DNA of 64,000 bases from Cobetia amphilecti (GCF_020217465.1 NZ_CP084115.1:1860001-1924000); one strand, 5' to 3'. Positions 36,697 to 46,595 are shown, counted from the stretch's first letter. The notes: generated by a model from the letters alone, not told the origin. Numbers and translations: made by a program.

Positions 36697-38088
36697 TTAC
36701 AGCATCCTGAGGCAGTTGCGTCCTTCTTCCTTGGCCGCGTACATGGCTTCATCGGCGCGTGCGATCAACTGCTCGCGGGTGGCGCTGTCATCGGGTTCCA
36801 GGCAGGTCATCCCGATGCTCAATGACAGGGGCAGACGTTGGCCAGCGTATTCCACGACACTGTCCTTCATGCGTTGTCGCAGCAGGTTGATGCGCGTGGC
36901 CGAGTCACTGAGCAGCGAGTCAGGCAGAATCGCCAGGAATTCCTCGCCACCCCATCTGGCGAGGGTGTCGCCGGGCAGCAGAATCTCCTCGGCGAGCACG
37001 CTCAAGTGTTGCAAGGCAAGATCACCGGCGTCATGGCCATGATTGTCGTTGATCTTCTTGAAATGGTCGAAATCCAGCAGTGCCACGCACAGGGGGTGGT
37101 CAACCTCGGCGGTGGCCAGTGCCGCGATGCTGTCATCCAGTACCTGCTGGGCATGACGGCGATTGTAGAGGCCGGTCAGCGGGTCGGTGATCGCGATCTT
37201 CTCGAGCGCCTGATGCGCTTCCTTCAGGGCATTGATGTCATTGGCACGCGCGACTTCGTGGCCGGCCCACAAGGCGATGAGACGTACCAGCTCGATGTCC
37301 TGAGCGGTGAAGGGCGGCACCGGGTCAGGGCTTGAGAAGTTGAAGGTGCCGTAGCGCTCACCATCCACGATCACCGGTGCCCCGATGTAGGCTTCCAGAT
37401 TGAAGTTGGCATAGCAGGGATGGTTGCGGATCTCACTGCTGGCCACATGATGGAAGGCCTGGACGCAGTCGGCCTTGTAGACGTGATCGCAATAGGTATC
37501 GCTGAGCGAGAAGCTCAGTCCCGGTTCCAGCAGGTCTTCCGGGTGACAGGCGCGCTGGACGACGTATTCGCCGCCCTGGATGCGGCTGAAGATACCGATC
37601 GGCAGGCCGAAATGGGCGCAGCCCAGTTTCAGCAGCTCATCGATGCGCTCATTGAAGTTGAGTTCACGTGATGAGGTGATGGCATGCAGGCTGTGGAGAG
37701 TATGTTCTGCCGTCACACGGCGTGAGACATCGCGGATCAGCCCGAACATGAAGATGTTGTCGCTGGTGGGGTCCTTGATGGGGCCGCCGAGCGTCTCACC
37801 ATAGAAGTAGGTGCCATCCTGGCGACGGTAGCGGATGACCCGGCCTTCCTTGGCGGGCTGGGCATCGACACGAAAGCGCCTCTGCCCCTGGCGCTCGAAC
37901 TCATCGCTGGAGGCATACAGCATACGTGTCTGCTTGCCGATCAACGCTTCACGCGGGTAGCCGAATGCCTTCACCGCGCTGTCATTCAGGTAGGTGATAT
38001 GGCGCTGATCATCTGCAAGCAGGATGATGTCGTCGATCTGGCCCAGCATCTGGCCCAGCAGGGTTTGAATCATCTCAAAGCGTTGCAT
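36697..38088 (-). CDS. Diguanylate cyclase with PAS and GAF sensor domains
   Basis: A 463-residue protein. A PAS domain (DDIILLADDQRHITYLNDSA, about 18-140) is followed by a GAF domain (about 150-300, VQRACHPEDLLEPG and APVIVDGERYGTFNF) and a GGDEF domain (LTGLYNRRHAQQVLDD; active site GGEEFLAIL). GGEEF is an active-type signature, so it should make cyclic di-GMP in response to a small ligand or redox cue. No EAL domain and no membrane helix are seen. The ATG at 38088 has GGAGCC upstream. It is divergent from polB. Confidence 0.9.
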   Translation of the reverse strand: MQRFEMIQTLLGQMLGQIDDIILLADDQRHITYLNDSAVKAFGYPREALIGKQTRMLYASSDEFERQGQRRFRVDAQPAKEGRVIRYRRQDGTYFYGETLGGPIKDPTSDNIFMFGLIRDVSRRVTAEHTLHSLHAITSSRELNFNERIDELLKLGCAHFGLPIGIFSRIQGGEYVVQRACHPEDLLEPGLSFSLSDTYCDHVYKADCVQAFHHVASSEIRNHPCYANFNLEAYIGAPVIVDGERYGTFNFSSPDPVPPFTAQDIELVRLIALWAGHEVARANDINALKEAHQALEKIAITDPLTGLYNRRHAQQVLDDSIAALATAEVDHPLCVALLDFDHFKKINDNHGHDAGDLALQHLSVLAEEILLPGDTLARWGGEEFLAILPDSLLSDSATRINLLRQRMKDSVVEYAGQRLPLSLSIGMTCLEPDDSATREQLIARADEAMYAAKEEGRNCLRML

Positions 38089-38205
38089 GATGCAGGCTCC
38101 TTGTGGGGTGCCGCTATCTCGGGAGAGGCATTCCTTGCCGCAGACATCCATCCTGTCGCCGGGAAGGCACGGTATTTCCGTCGTCAAGCTCAGGCTTCAC
38201 GCCGG

Positions 38206-38221
38206 ATGTTGTACGATACAG
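38206..38221. promoter_or_regulatory. LexA-like SOS box upstream of polB
   Basis: ATGT-TGTACGAT-ACAG differs from the core CTGT-N8-ACAG in one base and has an alternating AT-type centre. It lies 84 bp upstream of the polB start. In Escherichia coli polB (dinA) belongs to the LexA regulon, which supports the assignment. Confidence 0.5.
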
Positions 38222-38304
38222 AATTCATATTATCGTATGAGGATGCAGACGCGTCTTGCTCTCATCCTGCCCGGCATTCGTATATTCAACGTAAAGGTAA
38301 TGCA

Positions 38305-40752
38305 GTGCCAGAGGCCGTATCCGAAGATTCCCGCCACGCTCCTGTTGAACTTCATGGCTTCGTGCTGACACGTCATTGGCAGGACACGCCCGAGGGGGTG
38401 GTGATCAGCTTCTGGATTCGCACCGACGAAGGCGCCGTACGTGTCGAATGTGCGCCCCAGGAAGTCGTCGCTTTCCTGCCCGCCGAACAGCAGGTGCTGG
38501 CTCAGACACTGGTGAGCTTTGAGGCCGGCGCCGAGCTGCGTCCGCTGGCATTGGAAGACTTCCACCATCGCCCGGTGGTGGGGCTCTACTGTCGTGAATA
38601 TCGCACCCTGGGCCAGCTGACGCGCCGTTTGAAGGCGATTGGCGTCGATGTCTATGAAGCGGATGTTCGTCCGACGGACCGCTACCTGATGGAGCGTTTC
38701 ATCACGGCAGGCGTCACGGCGCGCGGCGAGCGCCAGCCTGATGGCAGCGTGAAGAATGCGCGCCTGACACCGCTTGAGGGCTATCGGCCACCGCTGCGCT
38801 GGGCATCGCTGGATATCGAGACCGATGCGCGGGGCAATCTGTATTCCATCGCGCTCGAGGGCTGCGGACAGCGTCAGGTCTACATGCTGGGGCCCCCCAA
38901 TGGCGAGGAGAACGCCAGCCGCGACTTCTCGCTGGAGTACCGCGATAGCCGACGTGAGCTGCTGCAATGCCTGCTGGACTGGGTCGCAAGGCATGATCCT
39001 GATGTCATCATCGGCTGGAACGTCATCCAGTTCGATCTGCGCATGCTGGTGCGGCTGTCAGAGGCCGAAGGCCTGCCACTGCGACTGGGACGTGACGCCA
39101 GCGTGATGCAGTGGCGCTCTCATTCTCGCCAGGCCGAGCACTTCTTTGCCGAGATCGCCGGGCGCTGGGTGGTGGATGGCATCGAGGCGCTCAAGTCGGC
39201 CTTCTGGCATTTCGAGTCGTTCAGTCTCGAGAATGTCTCGCGTGAGCTGTTGCAGGAAGGCAAGGCCATCGATGATCCCTACGGCCGGCTGGACGAGATT
39301 CTGCGCATGTTCGCCGAGGACAAGCCTTCCCTGGCGCGCTACAACCTCAAGGATTGCGAGCTGGTCACGCGCATCTTCGCGAAGACGCGACTGATGGAGT
39401 TTCTGCTCGCGCGGGCCGCTGCCACGGGACTCGAGGCGGATCGCAGCGGTGGTTCGGTGGCGGCCTTCACGCATCTGTATCTGCCGAGATTGCACCGGCT
39501 GGGCAAGGTCGCGCCCAATCTGGGAGACGTGGTGGGAGAGGACAGCCCCGGCGGCTTCGTGATGGATTCCCAGCCCGGCCTTTACGACTCGGTGCTGGTG
39601 CTGGATTTCAAGAGTCTGTATCCCTCCATCATCCGCACTTTCCTGATCGACCCGCTGGGCCTGATCGAAGGGCTCCGTTGGTCGGAGAACCGCTCGGCTG
39701 ATGCCCCTGAGGCCGGTGTGCCCGGCTTTCTCGGCGCGCGGTTCTCGCGTGATCGACACTGCCTGCCGGGCATCGTCGCCGAGATCTGGCAAGCACGTGA
39801 CGCCGCCCGCGCGGCGGGTGACGCCCCGCTGACCCAGGCGCTCAAGATCATCATGAATGCCTTCTACGGCGTGTTGGGGTCACGCGGCTGTCGTTTCTTC
39901 GATCCACGGCTGGCGTCCTCGATCACGCGGCGTGGTCATCAGATCATCCAGCAGACGGTGGAATTGATCGAGGCTCAGGGCTATCGCGTCATCTATGGCG
40001 ATACCGACTCCACCTTCGTGTGGCTGGGCGCTGCGCATGACGAAGCCGAGGCGAGCCGGATCGGCCGTGAGCTGGCGGCCCATGTCACCGACTGGTGGCG
40101 ACGGCATCTCAAGGACAGTCTCGATCTCGACAGCGCGTTGGAGCTGCAGTTCGAGACCCACTATCAGCGCTTCGTGATGCCGACCATTCGCGGGGCCGAA
40201 GAGGGTAGCAAGAAACGCTACGCCGGACTGCAACAGACAGGCTGCAGCGGCCAGACCGAACTGGTGTTCAAGGGACTGGAGTCGGTGCGCTCCGACTGGA
40301 CGCCGCTGGCCAAGACCTTCCAGCAGGGACTCTATCGCCGTATCTTCGAAGGCAGCCCCTATCAGGAGTACCTGAAAGGCTACGTGCAGGATTACCTGCA
40401 ACGCCATGCCCATGGCGCGGCGGACACCACGGATGTCGAGGCCTTGATCTACCGCAAGCGACTGCGGCGCAAGCTCGACGACTATCAGCGCAACGTGCCA
40501 CCCCATGTCCGTGCGGCGCGTCTGGCGGATGACGAGAACCGCCGGCGGGGCCTGCCGTTACGCTATCAGCGCGGCGGCTGGATTCGCTATGTGATGACCA
40601 CCTCCGGCCCGGAACCTGTCGAATATCTGCGCTCGCCCATTGATGTCGAGCACTACCTGAGTCGTCAGCTCAAGCCCGTCGCCGATGGCATCCTGCCGTT
40701 CGTCGACGATGATTTCGATCGCCTGCTGGATCGTCAGATGACGCTGTGGTGA
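38305..40752 (+). CDS. polB: DNA polymerase II (family B), SOS translesion/repair polymerase
   Basis: An 815-residue family-B polymerase. The 3'-5' exonuclease motif is seen as ASLDIETD and IIGWNVIQFDLRML. The polymerase motifs are DFKSLYPSII (motif A), KIIMNAFYG (motif B) and YGDTDS (motif C). Length matches the E. coli enzyme (about 780 residues) with a slightly longer N-terminus. The GTG at 38305, preceded by AAAGG, is chosen because the frame further upstream lies inside the diguanylate cyclase gene. PolB restarts stalled forks and bypasses lesions. Confidence 0.93.
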   Translation: MPEAVSEDSRHAPVELHGFVLTRHWQDTPEGVVISFWIRTDEGAVRVECAPQEVVAFLPAEQQVLAQTLVSFEAGAELRPLALEDFHHRPVVGLYCREYRTLGQLTRRLKAIGVDVYEADVRPTDRYLMERFITAGVTARGERQPDGSVKNARLTPLEGYRPPLRWASLDIETDARGNLYSIALEGCGQRQVYMLGPPNGEENASRDFSLEYRDSRRELLQCLLDWVARHDPDVIIGWNVIQFDLRMLVRLSEAEGLPLRLGRDASVMQWRSHSRQAEHFFAEIAGRWVVDGIEALKSAFWHFESFSLENVSRELLQEGKAIDDPYGRLDEILRMFAEDKPSLARYNLKDCELVTRIFAKTRLMEFLLARAAATGLEADRSGGSVAAFTHLYLPRLHRLGKVAPNLGDVVGEDSPGGFVMDSQPGLYDSVLVLDFKSLYPSIIRTFLIDPLGLIEGLRWSENRSADAPEAGVPGFLGARFSRDRHCLPGIVAEIWQARDAARAAGDAPLTQALKIIMNAFYGVLGSRGCRFFDPRLASSITRRGHQIIQQTVELIEAQGYRVIYGDTDSTFVWLGAAHDEAEASRIGRELAAHVTDWWRRHLKDSLDLDSALELQFETHYQRFVMPTIRGAEEGSKKRYAGLQQTGCSGQTELVFKGLESVRSDWTPLAKTFQQGLYRRIFEGSPYQEYLKGYVQDYLQRHAHGAADTTDVEALIYRKRLRRKLDDYQRNVPPHVRAARLADDENRRRGLPLRYQRGGWIRYVMTTSGPEPVEYLRSPIDVEHYLSRQLKPVADGILPFVDDDFDRLLDRQMTLW

Positions 40753-40824
40753 TTCGGCCGCGCTGCGTCTCAGCTCCCGTCACCACAGCGCCTGCACCCG
40801 GTTATCAAAGCGCCAGAGGCCTGG

Positions 40825-42030
40825 CTACATCAGCGCCAGGTGATTGTCCCAGTGGGTATTCGCCAGCCGCACCGGGCCAAGCGCCGGCAGCCCCTCCTCA
40901 TCGATCAGCAGCCACTCGCCACGACCATTGCTGACCACGAAGCCTGCCGGCGTCTGCTGCGTGGCCGGCACGGCCAGCACACCAGCGCAGTCGGCGAAGT
41001 CCAGAGTCGTGTCCAGCTCTCCCGCCGCGAGATTCCAGAGCGTGATCAGATTGCCGCGCGGGGCGGTCGCCACGGCCTGTCGCCCATCGGGGGAGACGGC
41101 TACGCTGGCGATGTACTGCTTGAACTGTGGGACGTATTCCCGCGGTAACGGCAATTCCTGCAAGCGGTCACTGCCGGGAAGCTTCATCACCACCAGCGGG
41201 CGGTGGTCCGCCGCGGGGCCCTGGTACTGATAGCCCGCGACGATGACGCCCGCGCGGCTGACGTCCAGGTGGCGCAATGACAGCTGGTGATGGGAGGGCT
41301 CGCCTTGCCAGCGAATCTCGCCCGAGACACGGTCGAGCAAGGTCAGATTCGACTGCATGCTGTCCAGATTGAGCTTGACCCGACCGGTTTCAGGCCGCGT
41401 CAGAATCCCGCCATTGGCGATGATCAGCTGCTGACCATCCGGATGCAGGCGAATTTCATGCGGGCCGATCCCGCCACTGGCGAACTCGCCGATCCGCGCG
41501 AAGTCGCGATTCACGTCGTAGATGCCGATGCGGCCTTCTCCGGGCACGATGGCATTCTCGGTGGTGTAGAGCAGACCGCCATCCGGGCTGAACACGCCAT
41601 GCCCATAGAAGTGGCGGTCCGGTGCGGCTTCGATGCGTGCGATCCGCTCGCCACTGTCGAGGTCGAAGACATTGATTTCCGTCCCGGGACGCCGTGAGAA
41701 GATCAGCGCCCACGGCTTGTGAGGGTGCCGAGTGGCACCGTGGGCGCGTTGGCGTATCGGCTGGCGCCAGCGCTCCACTCCCTGATAACTGGTGCAGCTG
41801 GCAAAGTGCTGCCCCGTGTCATCATCACATGCCGAGATGGCCACCCCGAGTGGTTCGCGCCCCTGGGCGCTGGCGGCGTTGTTGCCGCCTGCCACGGCCA
41901 TGCCGCCGGGCAGCCCCATCAGGGGCGTGCAGGCCAACGCCTTGAGCAGCCGACGTCGCTGGCGGGCGTCGGCTGCGTGTGTGTCTGTCATGCCGTGAGG
42001 CATCTCGCCTGGCCCCTTGTCAGTTGTCAT
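40825..42030 (-). CDS. DUF1513 family Tat-exported protein of the imelysin operon
   Basis: A 401-residue protein with a twin-arginine-type signal (RQRRRLLKALACTPLMGLPG) and a beta-propeller-like body with repeats such as HGVFSPDGGLLYTTEN and SVAVSPDGRQAVATAP. DUF1513 proteins are the usual fourth member of imelysin/di-haem clusters linked to iron acquisition; the biochemical role is not settled. It is the promoter-distal gene of this operon. The ATG could alternatively be the one at codon 10 or 14 of this reading. Confidence 0.85.
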   Translation of the reverse strand: MTTDKGPGEMPHGMTDTHAADARQRRRLLKALACTPLMGLPGGMAVAGGNNAASAQGREPLGVAISACDDDTGQHFASCTSYQGVERWRQPIRQRAHGATRHPHKPWALIFSRRPGTEINVFDLDSGERIARIEAAPDRHFYGHGVFSPDGGLLYTTENAIVPGEGRIGIYDVNRDFARIGEFASGGIGPHEIRLHPDGQQLIIANGGILTRPETGRVKLNLDSMQSNLTLLDRVSGEIRWQGEPSHHQLSLRHLDVSRAGVIVAGYQYQGPAADHRPLVVMKLPGSDRLQELPLPREYVPQFKQYIASVAVSPDGRQAVATAPRGNLITLWNLAAGELDTTLDFADCAGVLAVPATQQTPAGFVVSNGRGEWLLIDEEGLPALGPVRLANTHWDNHLALM

Positions 42031-42085
42031 TCGCCGCTCTCAATTCCTCAGTCGCCATTCGCCACTCACAATTCCCCCGTCCTTG

Positions 42086-43264
42086 TCAGTCGCCATCGGT
42101 GCTGTTGAAGCCCAGTGACAGGCCCAGCGCCGGGTTGAGCGTGTCGGAAAAACCGGCTTGCAGGGTCTCGACATGGATCATGGCCTGCTGTAGCTCACCA
42201 TTGCGCGGGTCATCGCGCAGTATGCCGGCGAGGTCATCCGGCAGGGCGGCGAAGGCCTGGCGCGCATCGACGAAATCGCTTGTGGTGGAGGCCACCATGC
42301 GCGGGTCGACCTGGCCATTCAGATAGCCTTGAATGCCTGCGACATCGTCATTGCCGAGCCAGAGGCGTTCCATCATCGCCAGGGTCGCCGCGATGTTGGC
42401 AAGCCCCATGCCGCCGCGCCAGGACTCAGCCGCATAGGGGTTGGCTGTGCCGCCGTTGTCGAGGCCGATCGGCCGGCGCAGTTTGCGGTCCTTGATGGCT
42501 TCCAGCTGCACGGTCAGCGCGCGAACCAGAGACAGCACGGCGTCACGTGAATCGCTGAAGGCGCCAGTACCTTCGGCCAGTTGCGGCGCGAACTGCTGCC
42601 ACTCATCACGCAGCGTCTTGCCGGTATTGGCGGCGTAGGCGGTGTTGGCCGTCATCAACTCGCAGCGACGTGAGTCGGCCGTCAGGGGCGAGTCGGCATA
42701 GCGGGCATCGAACAGCTGATACTCCACGCTGCCCAGGCCCTGCATGACGATGGATTGCTCCGCCAGACTCTCGACCGTGATCGGGGCATCACCGGCGAGC
42801 AGGGCGCGGGTCTTGCGCGCGACCAGATCCTTCTTGTCCGGCCAGAAATACAGCTGCCACTGACGCGAGTTCTGCAGGATCGGGCCCATTTCCACCCAGT
42901 TGACCTGATTCAGCCCCAGCATGGCGCTGCGCCAGTCCTGCTTGAGGGTGTCGAGGGTGACGTCACCCTCGGCGGAGCAGTACGCCTGAGTATGCTGCGC
43001 GAGCTGTTGCAGGCGGCTGGCAAGTTGCTGGTGCCCCTCGCTCAGCGTGTCAGCGGCAAACTGGCTGACGGACTTTGCGCTGTTGGTGTCAGTGGTGGCG
43101 GCGTCTGTGTTGGCCGCAGAAGAGTCCGTCGCCGCCAGTGCGCTTGTCGAGAACAGGGTGACGCCCAGCAGTGTCATGCCACAGGCCATCAGGGCCAGGG
43201 GCGAGGTCTTGCGCTGTGCAGGTTTCATCGGGGTTGCAGTTGGGGTGAAGGTGTCGCGGGGCAT
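42086..43264 (-). CDS. Second imelysin-family protein
   Basis: A 392-residue periplasmic protein with a signal peptide (MTLLGVTLFSTSALA). It aligns with imelysin proteins but its GxHxxE motif is degenerate (GLGSVEYQLFD), as is normal for the second imelysin of these clusters. The role is probably iron binding at the periplasm. AAGGA precedes the ATG at 43264. Upstream, the di-haem gene stops at 43281, 16 bp before it. Confidence 0.85.
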   Translation of the reverse strand: MPRDTFTPTATPMKPAQRKTSPLALMACGMTLLGVTLFSTSALAATDSSAANTDAATTDTNSAKSVSQFAADTLSEGHQQLASRLQQLAQHTQAYCSAEGDVTLDTLKQDWRSAMLGLNQVNWVEMGPILQNSRQWQLYFWPDKKDLVARKTRALLAGDAPITVESLAEQSIVMQGLGSVEYQLFDARYADSPLTADSRRCELMTANTAYAANTGKTLRDEWQQFAPQLAEGTGAFSDSRDAVLSLVRALTVQLEAIKDRKLRRPIGLDNGGTANPYAAESWRGGMGLANIAATLAMMERLWLGNDDVAGIQGYLNGQVDPRMVASTTSDFVDARQAFAALPDDLAGILRDDPRNGELQQAMIHVETLQAGFSDTLNPALGLSLGFNSTDGD

Positions 43265-43280
43265 GAACGGGTATTCCTTG

Positions 43281-44753
43281 TCAGAGAGTCTCGAGGAAGC
43301 GCAACAGGGCTTCACGCTGGTCAGTCGGCAGGGCCACGACGGCATCGCGGCTGGGCTGGGCTTCGCCGCCATGCCAGAGCACGGCCTCGAGCAGGGTGCG
43401 TGCACGGCCATCATGCAAGAAGCCCGTGGCAGGGTTGACCGTCTGGGCCAGGCCGATGCCCCACAGGGGCGGCGTGCGCCATTCCTGGCCGCTGGCCTCG
43501 AATTCGCGGCGATCATCTGCCAGTCCTTCGCCCATGTCATGCAGCAGCATGTCGCTGTAGGGCCAGATCGTCTGCTCGGCCAGTTGTTCCGCCACGCCGC
43601 CGGACTGGGTGGTCAGGCGTGGGCGGTGACAGCTGGCGCATTCAAGCTCGCGGAACAGGTGCTCGCCTTGGCGCACCGTCGGGTCATCGATATCACGCCG
43701 GGTGGGCACGGCCAGATTGCGCGAGTAGAAGGCCACGTTGTCCATCACGTTGTCGTCGACCTCGATCTCCCCCCCATCGGGCAATAACTCGCACTTCTGG
43801 AGCGGGGTGCAGTCGGTGGAGCTGACCAGATTGGAAGTCAGGCCCATGTCGCCGGCGAAGGCCTTGGCGCTCTGCTGTCGCACATCGGGCTGGCCGGCCT
43901 TCCAGCCGAAACGCCCCATGACCTCGCGTTGCTCGGCGAGTGACCAGACAGTATTGGCGCGCCCGCTGATGCCGTCGCCATCCGCATCTTGCGGGTCGGC
44001 CCACTCGAGCAAGGTCTCGTCGCTGACCGCCTCGAGCAGCCCCAGCCCCACCATGCCGGGGGCGAGACGTGGGGAGAGCGCGATGGCGCCCGGGTCCCCG
44101 AAGCCGGGTTCGACGATGGAATAGCGCGGCTTGCGCAACGCGATCACTTCCCCGTCCGCCAGGGTCACCGTCACGTCCTTGTAATCCACCTGCATGCGGC
44201 CTTCGCGCTCGATGCCGGGCACGGCGGCATTCTGCAGCTGGGTGCCATAGACAGGATGTGGCATCACCCCGGCGATACGCCGGAATTCACGCTCCTCATC
44301 GCTCCAGCTGTCCTCGTGACTGTCCGGCAGGCCCAGGCGCAGGAAAAGGCCCACCGAGGGGTCGCCCTCGACCGGCAGGCTGCCGCGACCATCCTTGACG
44401 TGGCAGTTCTGGCAGGCGTTGGTGTTGAACAGCGGACCGAGGCCATCGCGCGCGGTGGTGCTGGCGGGCGCGATCACCCAGGGGCTCTTGAAGAAGCTGT
44501 TGCCGACACTGAAGGACAGGCGCTGATCGAAGCTCAGGTTCTTGGCCGGCAGCGAATAGGCATTGGTATCGTGCTTGGGCACGCTGCCGTCGCCACCGCT
44601 TCTGTCGGTGTCCTGCAATGGCAGTTCGGCCAGATACGCGCTCACGGTCAGCGCTGGCTGGGCGGCCTGTGCTACGCCCAGCGGCAGGGCGGCAAGCGTG
44701 ATGGCGAGAGACAACGCGTGGAGTGTGGGGTGTTTCGGGACGACGTGTGGCAT
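43281..44753 (-). CDS. Di-haem thiol-oxidoreductase-like cytochrome c
   Basis: A 490-residue periplasmic protein with a signal peptide and two haem c sites, NACQNCHVKDGRG in the N-terminal half and ECASCHRP in the C-terminal half, the arrangement of di-haem 'thiol oxidoreductase' proteins. Such proteins accompany imelysins and may reduce ferric iron or relay electrons. The ATG at 44753 has AGGACC upstream; an adjacent TTG is rejected. Confidence 0.87.
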   Translation of the reverse strand: MPHVVPKHPTLHALSLAITLAALPLGVAQAAQPALTVSAYLAELPLQDTDRSGGDGSVPKHDTNAYSLPAKNLSFDQRLSFSVGNSFFKSPWVIAPASTTARDGLGPLFNTNACQNCHVKDGRGSLPVEGDPSVGLFLRLGLPDSHEDSWSDEEREFRRIAGVMPHPVYGTQLQNAAVPGIEREGRMQVDYKDVTVTLADGEVIALRKPRYSIVEPGFGDPGAIALSPRLAPGMVGLGLLEAVSDETLLEWADPQDADGDGISGRANTVWSLAEQREVMGRFGWKAGQPDVRQQSAKAFAGDMGLTSNLVSSTDCTPLQKCELLPDGGEIEVDDNVMDNVAFYSRNLAVPTRRDIDDPTVRQGEHLFRELECASCHRPRLTTQSGGVAEQLAEQTIWPYSDMLLHDMGEGLADDRREFEASGQEWRTPPLWGIGLAQTVNPATGFLHDGRARTLLEAVLWHGGEAQPSRDAVVALPTDQREALLRFLETL

Positions 44754-44860
44754 CAATGTAGGTCCTGGCTTGCGCGGTCAGGCTGCAGGTTCTTCCGGTG
44801 CTGCGCAGCAGCCTGAAAGAATCAGCAGACGCGCATCAAATGCTGGCGCGAAAAGCATCA

Positions 44861-44894
44861 ACGCCCGAACCTGTGCGTAGACGGGTTCGGGCGT
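44861..44894 (-). terminator. Hairpin between imelysin and di-haem genes
   Basis: ACGCCCGAACC and GGTTCGGGCGT form an 11-bp stem, 63 bp beyond the imelysin stop on the minus strand, followed by a short T-rich stretch. Partial termination here would make more imelysin than downstream products. Confidence 0.55.
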
Positions 44895-44957
44895 GGGGCT
44901 GCGCTGCATGGGGAGGATCAATCGTCACCCCATGGACTGGCAATCTCGAGCGTGTGC

Positions 44958-46268
44958 TTAGAACTCATGGTCCGCGGTATCGGCCTTCATGCCGCTGATG
45001 CCGACATCGTCGGCGATCTCTTCGATCAGGCGGGTCTGGGCGACCAGATCCTGAATGCTGGCATTGATGATCTCGGCGCCTTCGGCATTGCCCGGGGCGA
45101 TCATCTGGTCAAACTTCATGCCGCCGTCGGCTTCTGCCGTGTCGACCATCACCTGCAGCTGGCCCATGGTGGTGTCCAGTGCCTCGTGCATCTTCTCGGC
45201 CAGTTCCGGGTCATTCTGGGCGACGAGTGCATGCAGTGACGGGCCTTCGAAGGTGCGGCCGTCCAGGGTCACGTACTTGCCTTCGTAGACGTTCTGGATG
45301 CCCTTGGCATTGTAGAAGTGCGAGTAGTGGGTGTTGTCGGAGAAGCAGTCATGCTCGTCTTCATAGGAGTTGGCTTCCAGCGCGACCTTCATGCGTTCAC
45401 CGGCCAGCTCACCCAGTGACAGGGAGCCCATGCCGAACAGCATCTTCTCGAGGCCTTCACCGGCCGGCAGTGAGGTCAGTTCCGCACGGTAGTTGTCCTT
45501 CTCGCCCTGTGCCCACTGGCCGACCATGTATTCCAGGTCGCTGATCAGCAGGTCGTTGGCGGCCAGCAGGTAGGCGCCACGACGGTCACAGTTGTCGGCG
45601 GTACAGGCATCGCCCTTGGCGAAGTCGGTCGCCGGGCGCTCGCCGGCACCGGCCTCAAAGCCGTGCATGTCCTGACCCCAGAGCAGGAATTCGATGGCAT
45701 GGTAGCCGCTGGCCACGTTGGCCTCGAAACCGCCTAGCTCGTTGAGGGACGCCAGTAGCTCCGGGGTGATCTCGGTGGTGTCGATCTTGTCGGCACCGAT
45801 CTGCACGCTGTCGCTGGCGATGATGTTGGCGCTGGCGCCCGGGTTGCCCAGCTCTGCCTGATAGCCGTCGCCTTCGACGTAATCGATCAGCCCTTCATCC
45901 AGCGGCCAGGCGTTGAGCTGACCTTCCCAGTCATCGACGATGGCATTGCCGAAGCGGAACACTTCACTCTGCTGATACGCCACGCGCGCCTGCTTCCAGG
46001 CGGCACGTGCCGCGGCCAGCGTTTCTTCGGACGGAGATTCGATCAGCGCGGCATTGGCGGCGCGCAGGGCATTGGCACTGGCCAGGGCATCGCTGTAGGT
46101 GGCATGCGCGACGTTGGCGTACTGGGCGACGACAGCGTCGGCCGTCAGCGCCTTGTCATGCGCGTCGCCATGATGCTCTGCCAGAGCGGCACCGGTGAAC
46201 ATGGAGGCTGACAATGCGATGGCAGCTGCCAGCGGCTTGCGTGAGGCAAAACGGAAAGAGGCAGTCAT
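44958..46268 (-). CDS. Imelysin-family iron-regulated periplasmic protein
   Basis: A 436-residue imelysin (insulin-cleaving-protease-like / IrpA) protein with a signal peptide (AIALSASMFTGAALA) and the family motif GxHxxE in ASGYHAIEFLLWGQD. Such proteins are iron-repressed and linked to iron uptake; peptidase activity is doubtful. The start at 46268 is the ATG of the signal peptide. It leads the four-gene operon imelysin - di-haem cytochrome - imelysin 2 - DUF1513, with a possible Fur box upstream. Confidence 0.9.
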   Translation of the reverse strand: MTASFRFASRKPLAAAIALSASMFTGAALAEHHGDAHDKALTADAVVAQYANVAHATYSDALASANALRAANAALIESPSEETLAAARAAWKQARVAYQQSEVFRFGNAIVDDWEGQLNAWPLDEGLIDYVEGDGYQAELGNPGASANIIASDSVQIGADKIDTTEITPELLASLNELGGFEANVASGYHAIEFLLWGQDMHGFEAGAGERPATDFAKGDACTADNCDRRGAYLLAANDLLISDLEYMVGQWAQGEKDNYRAELTSLPAGEGLEKMLFGMGSLSLGELAGERMKVALEANSYEDEHDCFSDNTHYSHFYNAKGIQNVYEGKYVTLDGRTFEGPSLHALVAQNDPELAEKMHEALDTTMGQLQVMVDTAEADGGMKFDQMIAPGNAEGAEIINASIQDLVAQTRLIEEIADDVGISGMKADTADHEF

Positions 46269-46396
46269 GTGAATCCCTTGATCGGTCTGTTGTTATGCAG
46301 TGCGCGCAGAACGGCAGTGCGTGGGGCCGCTCGAGAGGGGGCGGGAAGTCATTACACGATCTCTCGATGGTCGGCCCGCATCTCACTGGATCATAT

Positions 46397-46411
46397 TGAG
46401 AACCTTTATTA
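46397..46411 (-). promoter_or_regulatory. Possible Fur box upstream of the imelysin operon
   Basis: TGAGAACCTTTATTA matches the 7-1-7 Fur pattern TGATAAT-N-ATTATCA in 10 of 14 defined positions and continues into ATTTGCA, often seen at such sites. It lies about 130 bp before the imelysin start. Confidence 0.4.
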
Positions 46412-46522
46412 TTTGCAATCGACAAAACGTGCGTCTTGCAACGCAGGGGTGCATTGACTGCAATGCGCCAACGCCCTGCTCATCATCTGTGGCTGCCCGA
46501 GCAGGGCGATCGGCATGCTTTG

Positions 46523-46551
46523 GCAGAGCAGAGCAGAGCAGAGCAGAGCAG
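46523..46551. repeat. GCAGA pentanucleotide microsatellite
   Basis: Five perfect copies of GCAGA plus a partial sixth occupy part of the 327-bp gap between the imelysin start and the yejF stop. It lies in non-coding DNA, so length changes would not shift a frame. Confidence 0.85.
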
Positions 46552-46595
46552 GTCAGCCAGGCCAATCGGCTCTGGTCAGGCCATGCCAGAGCGTG

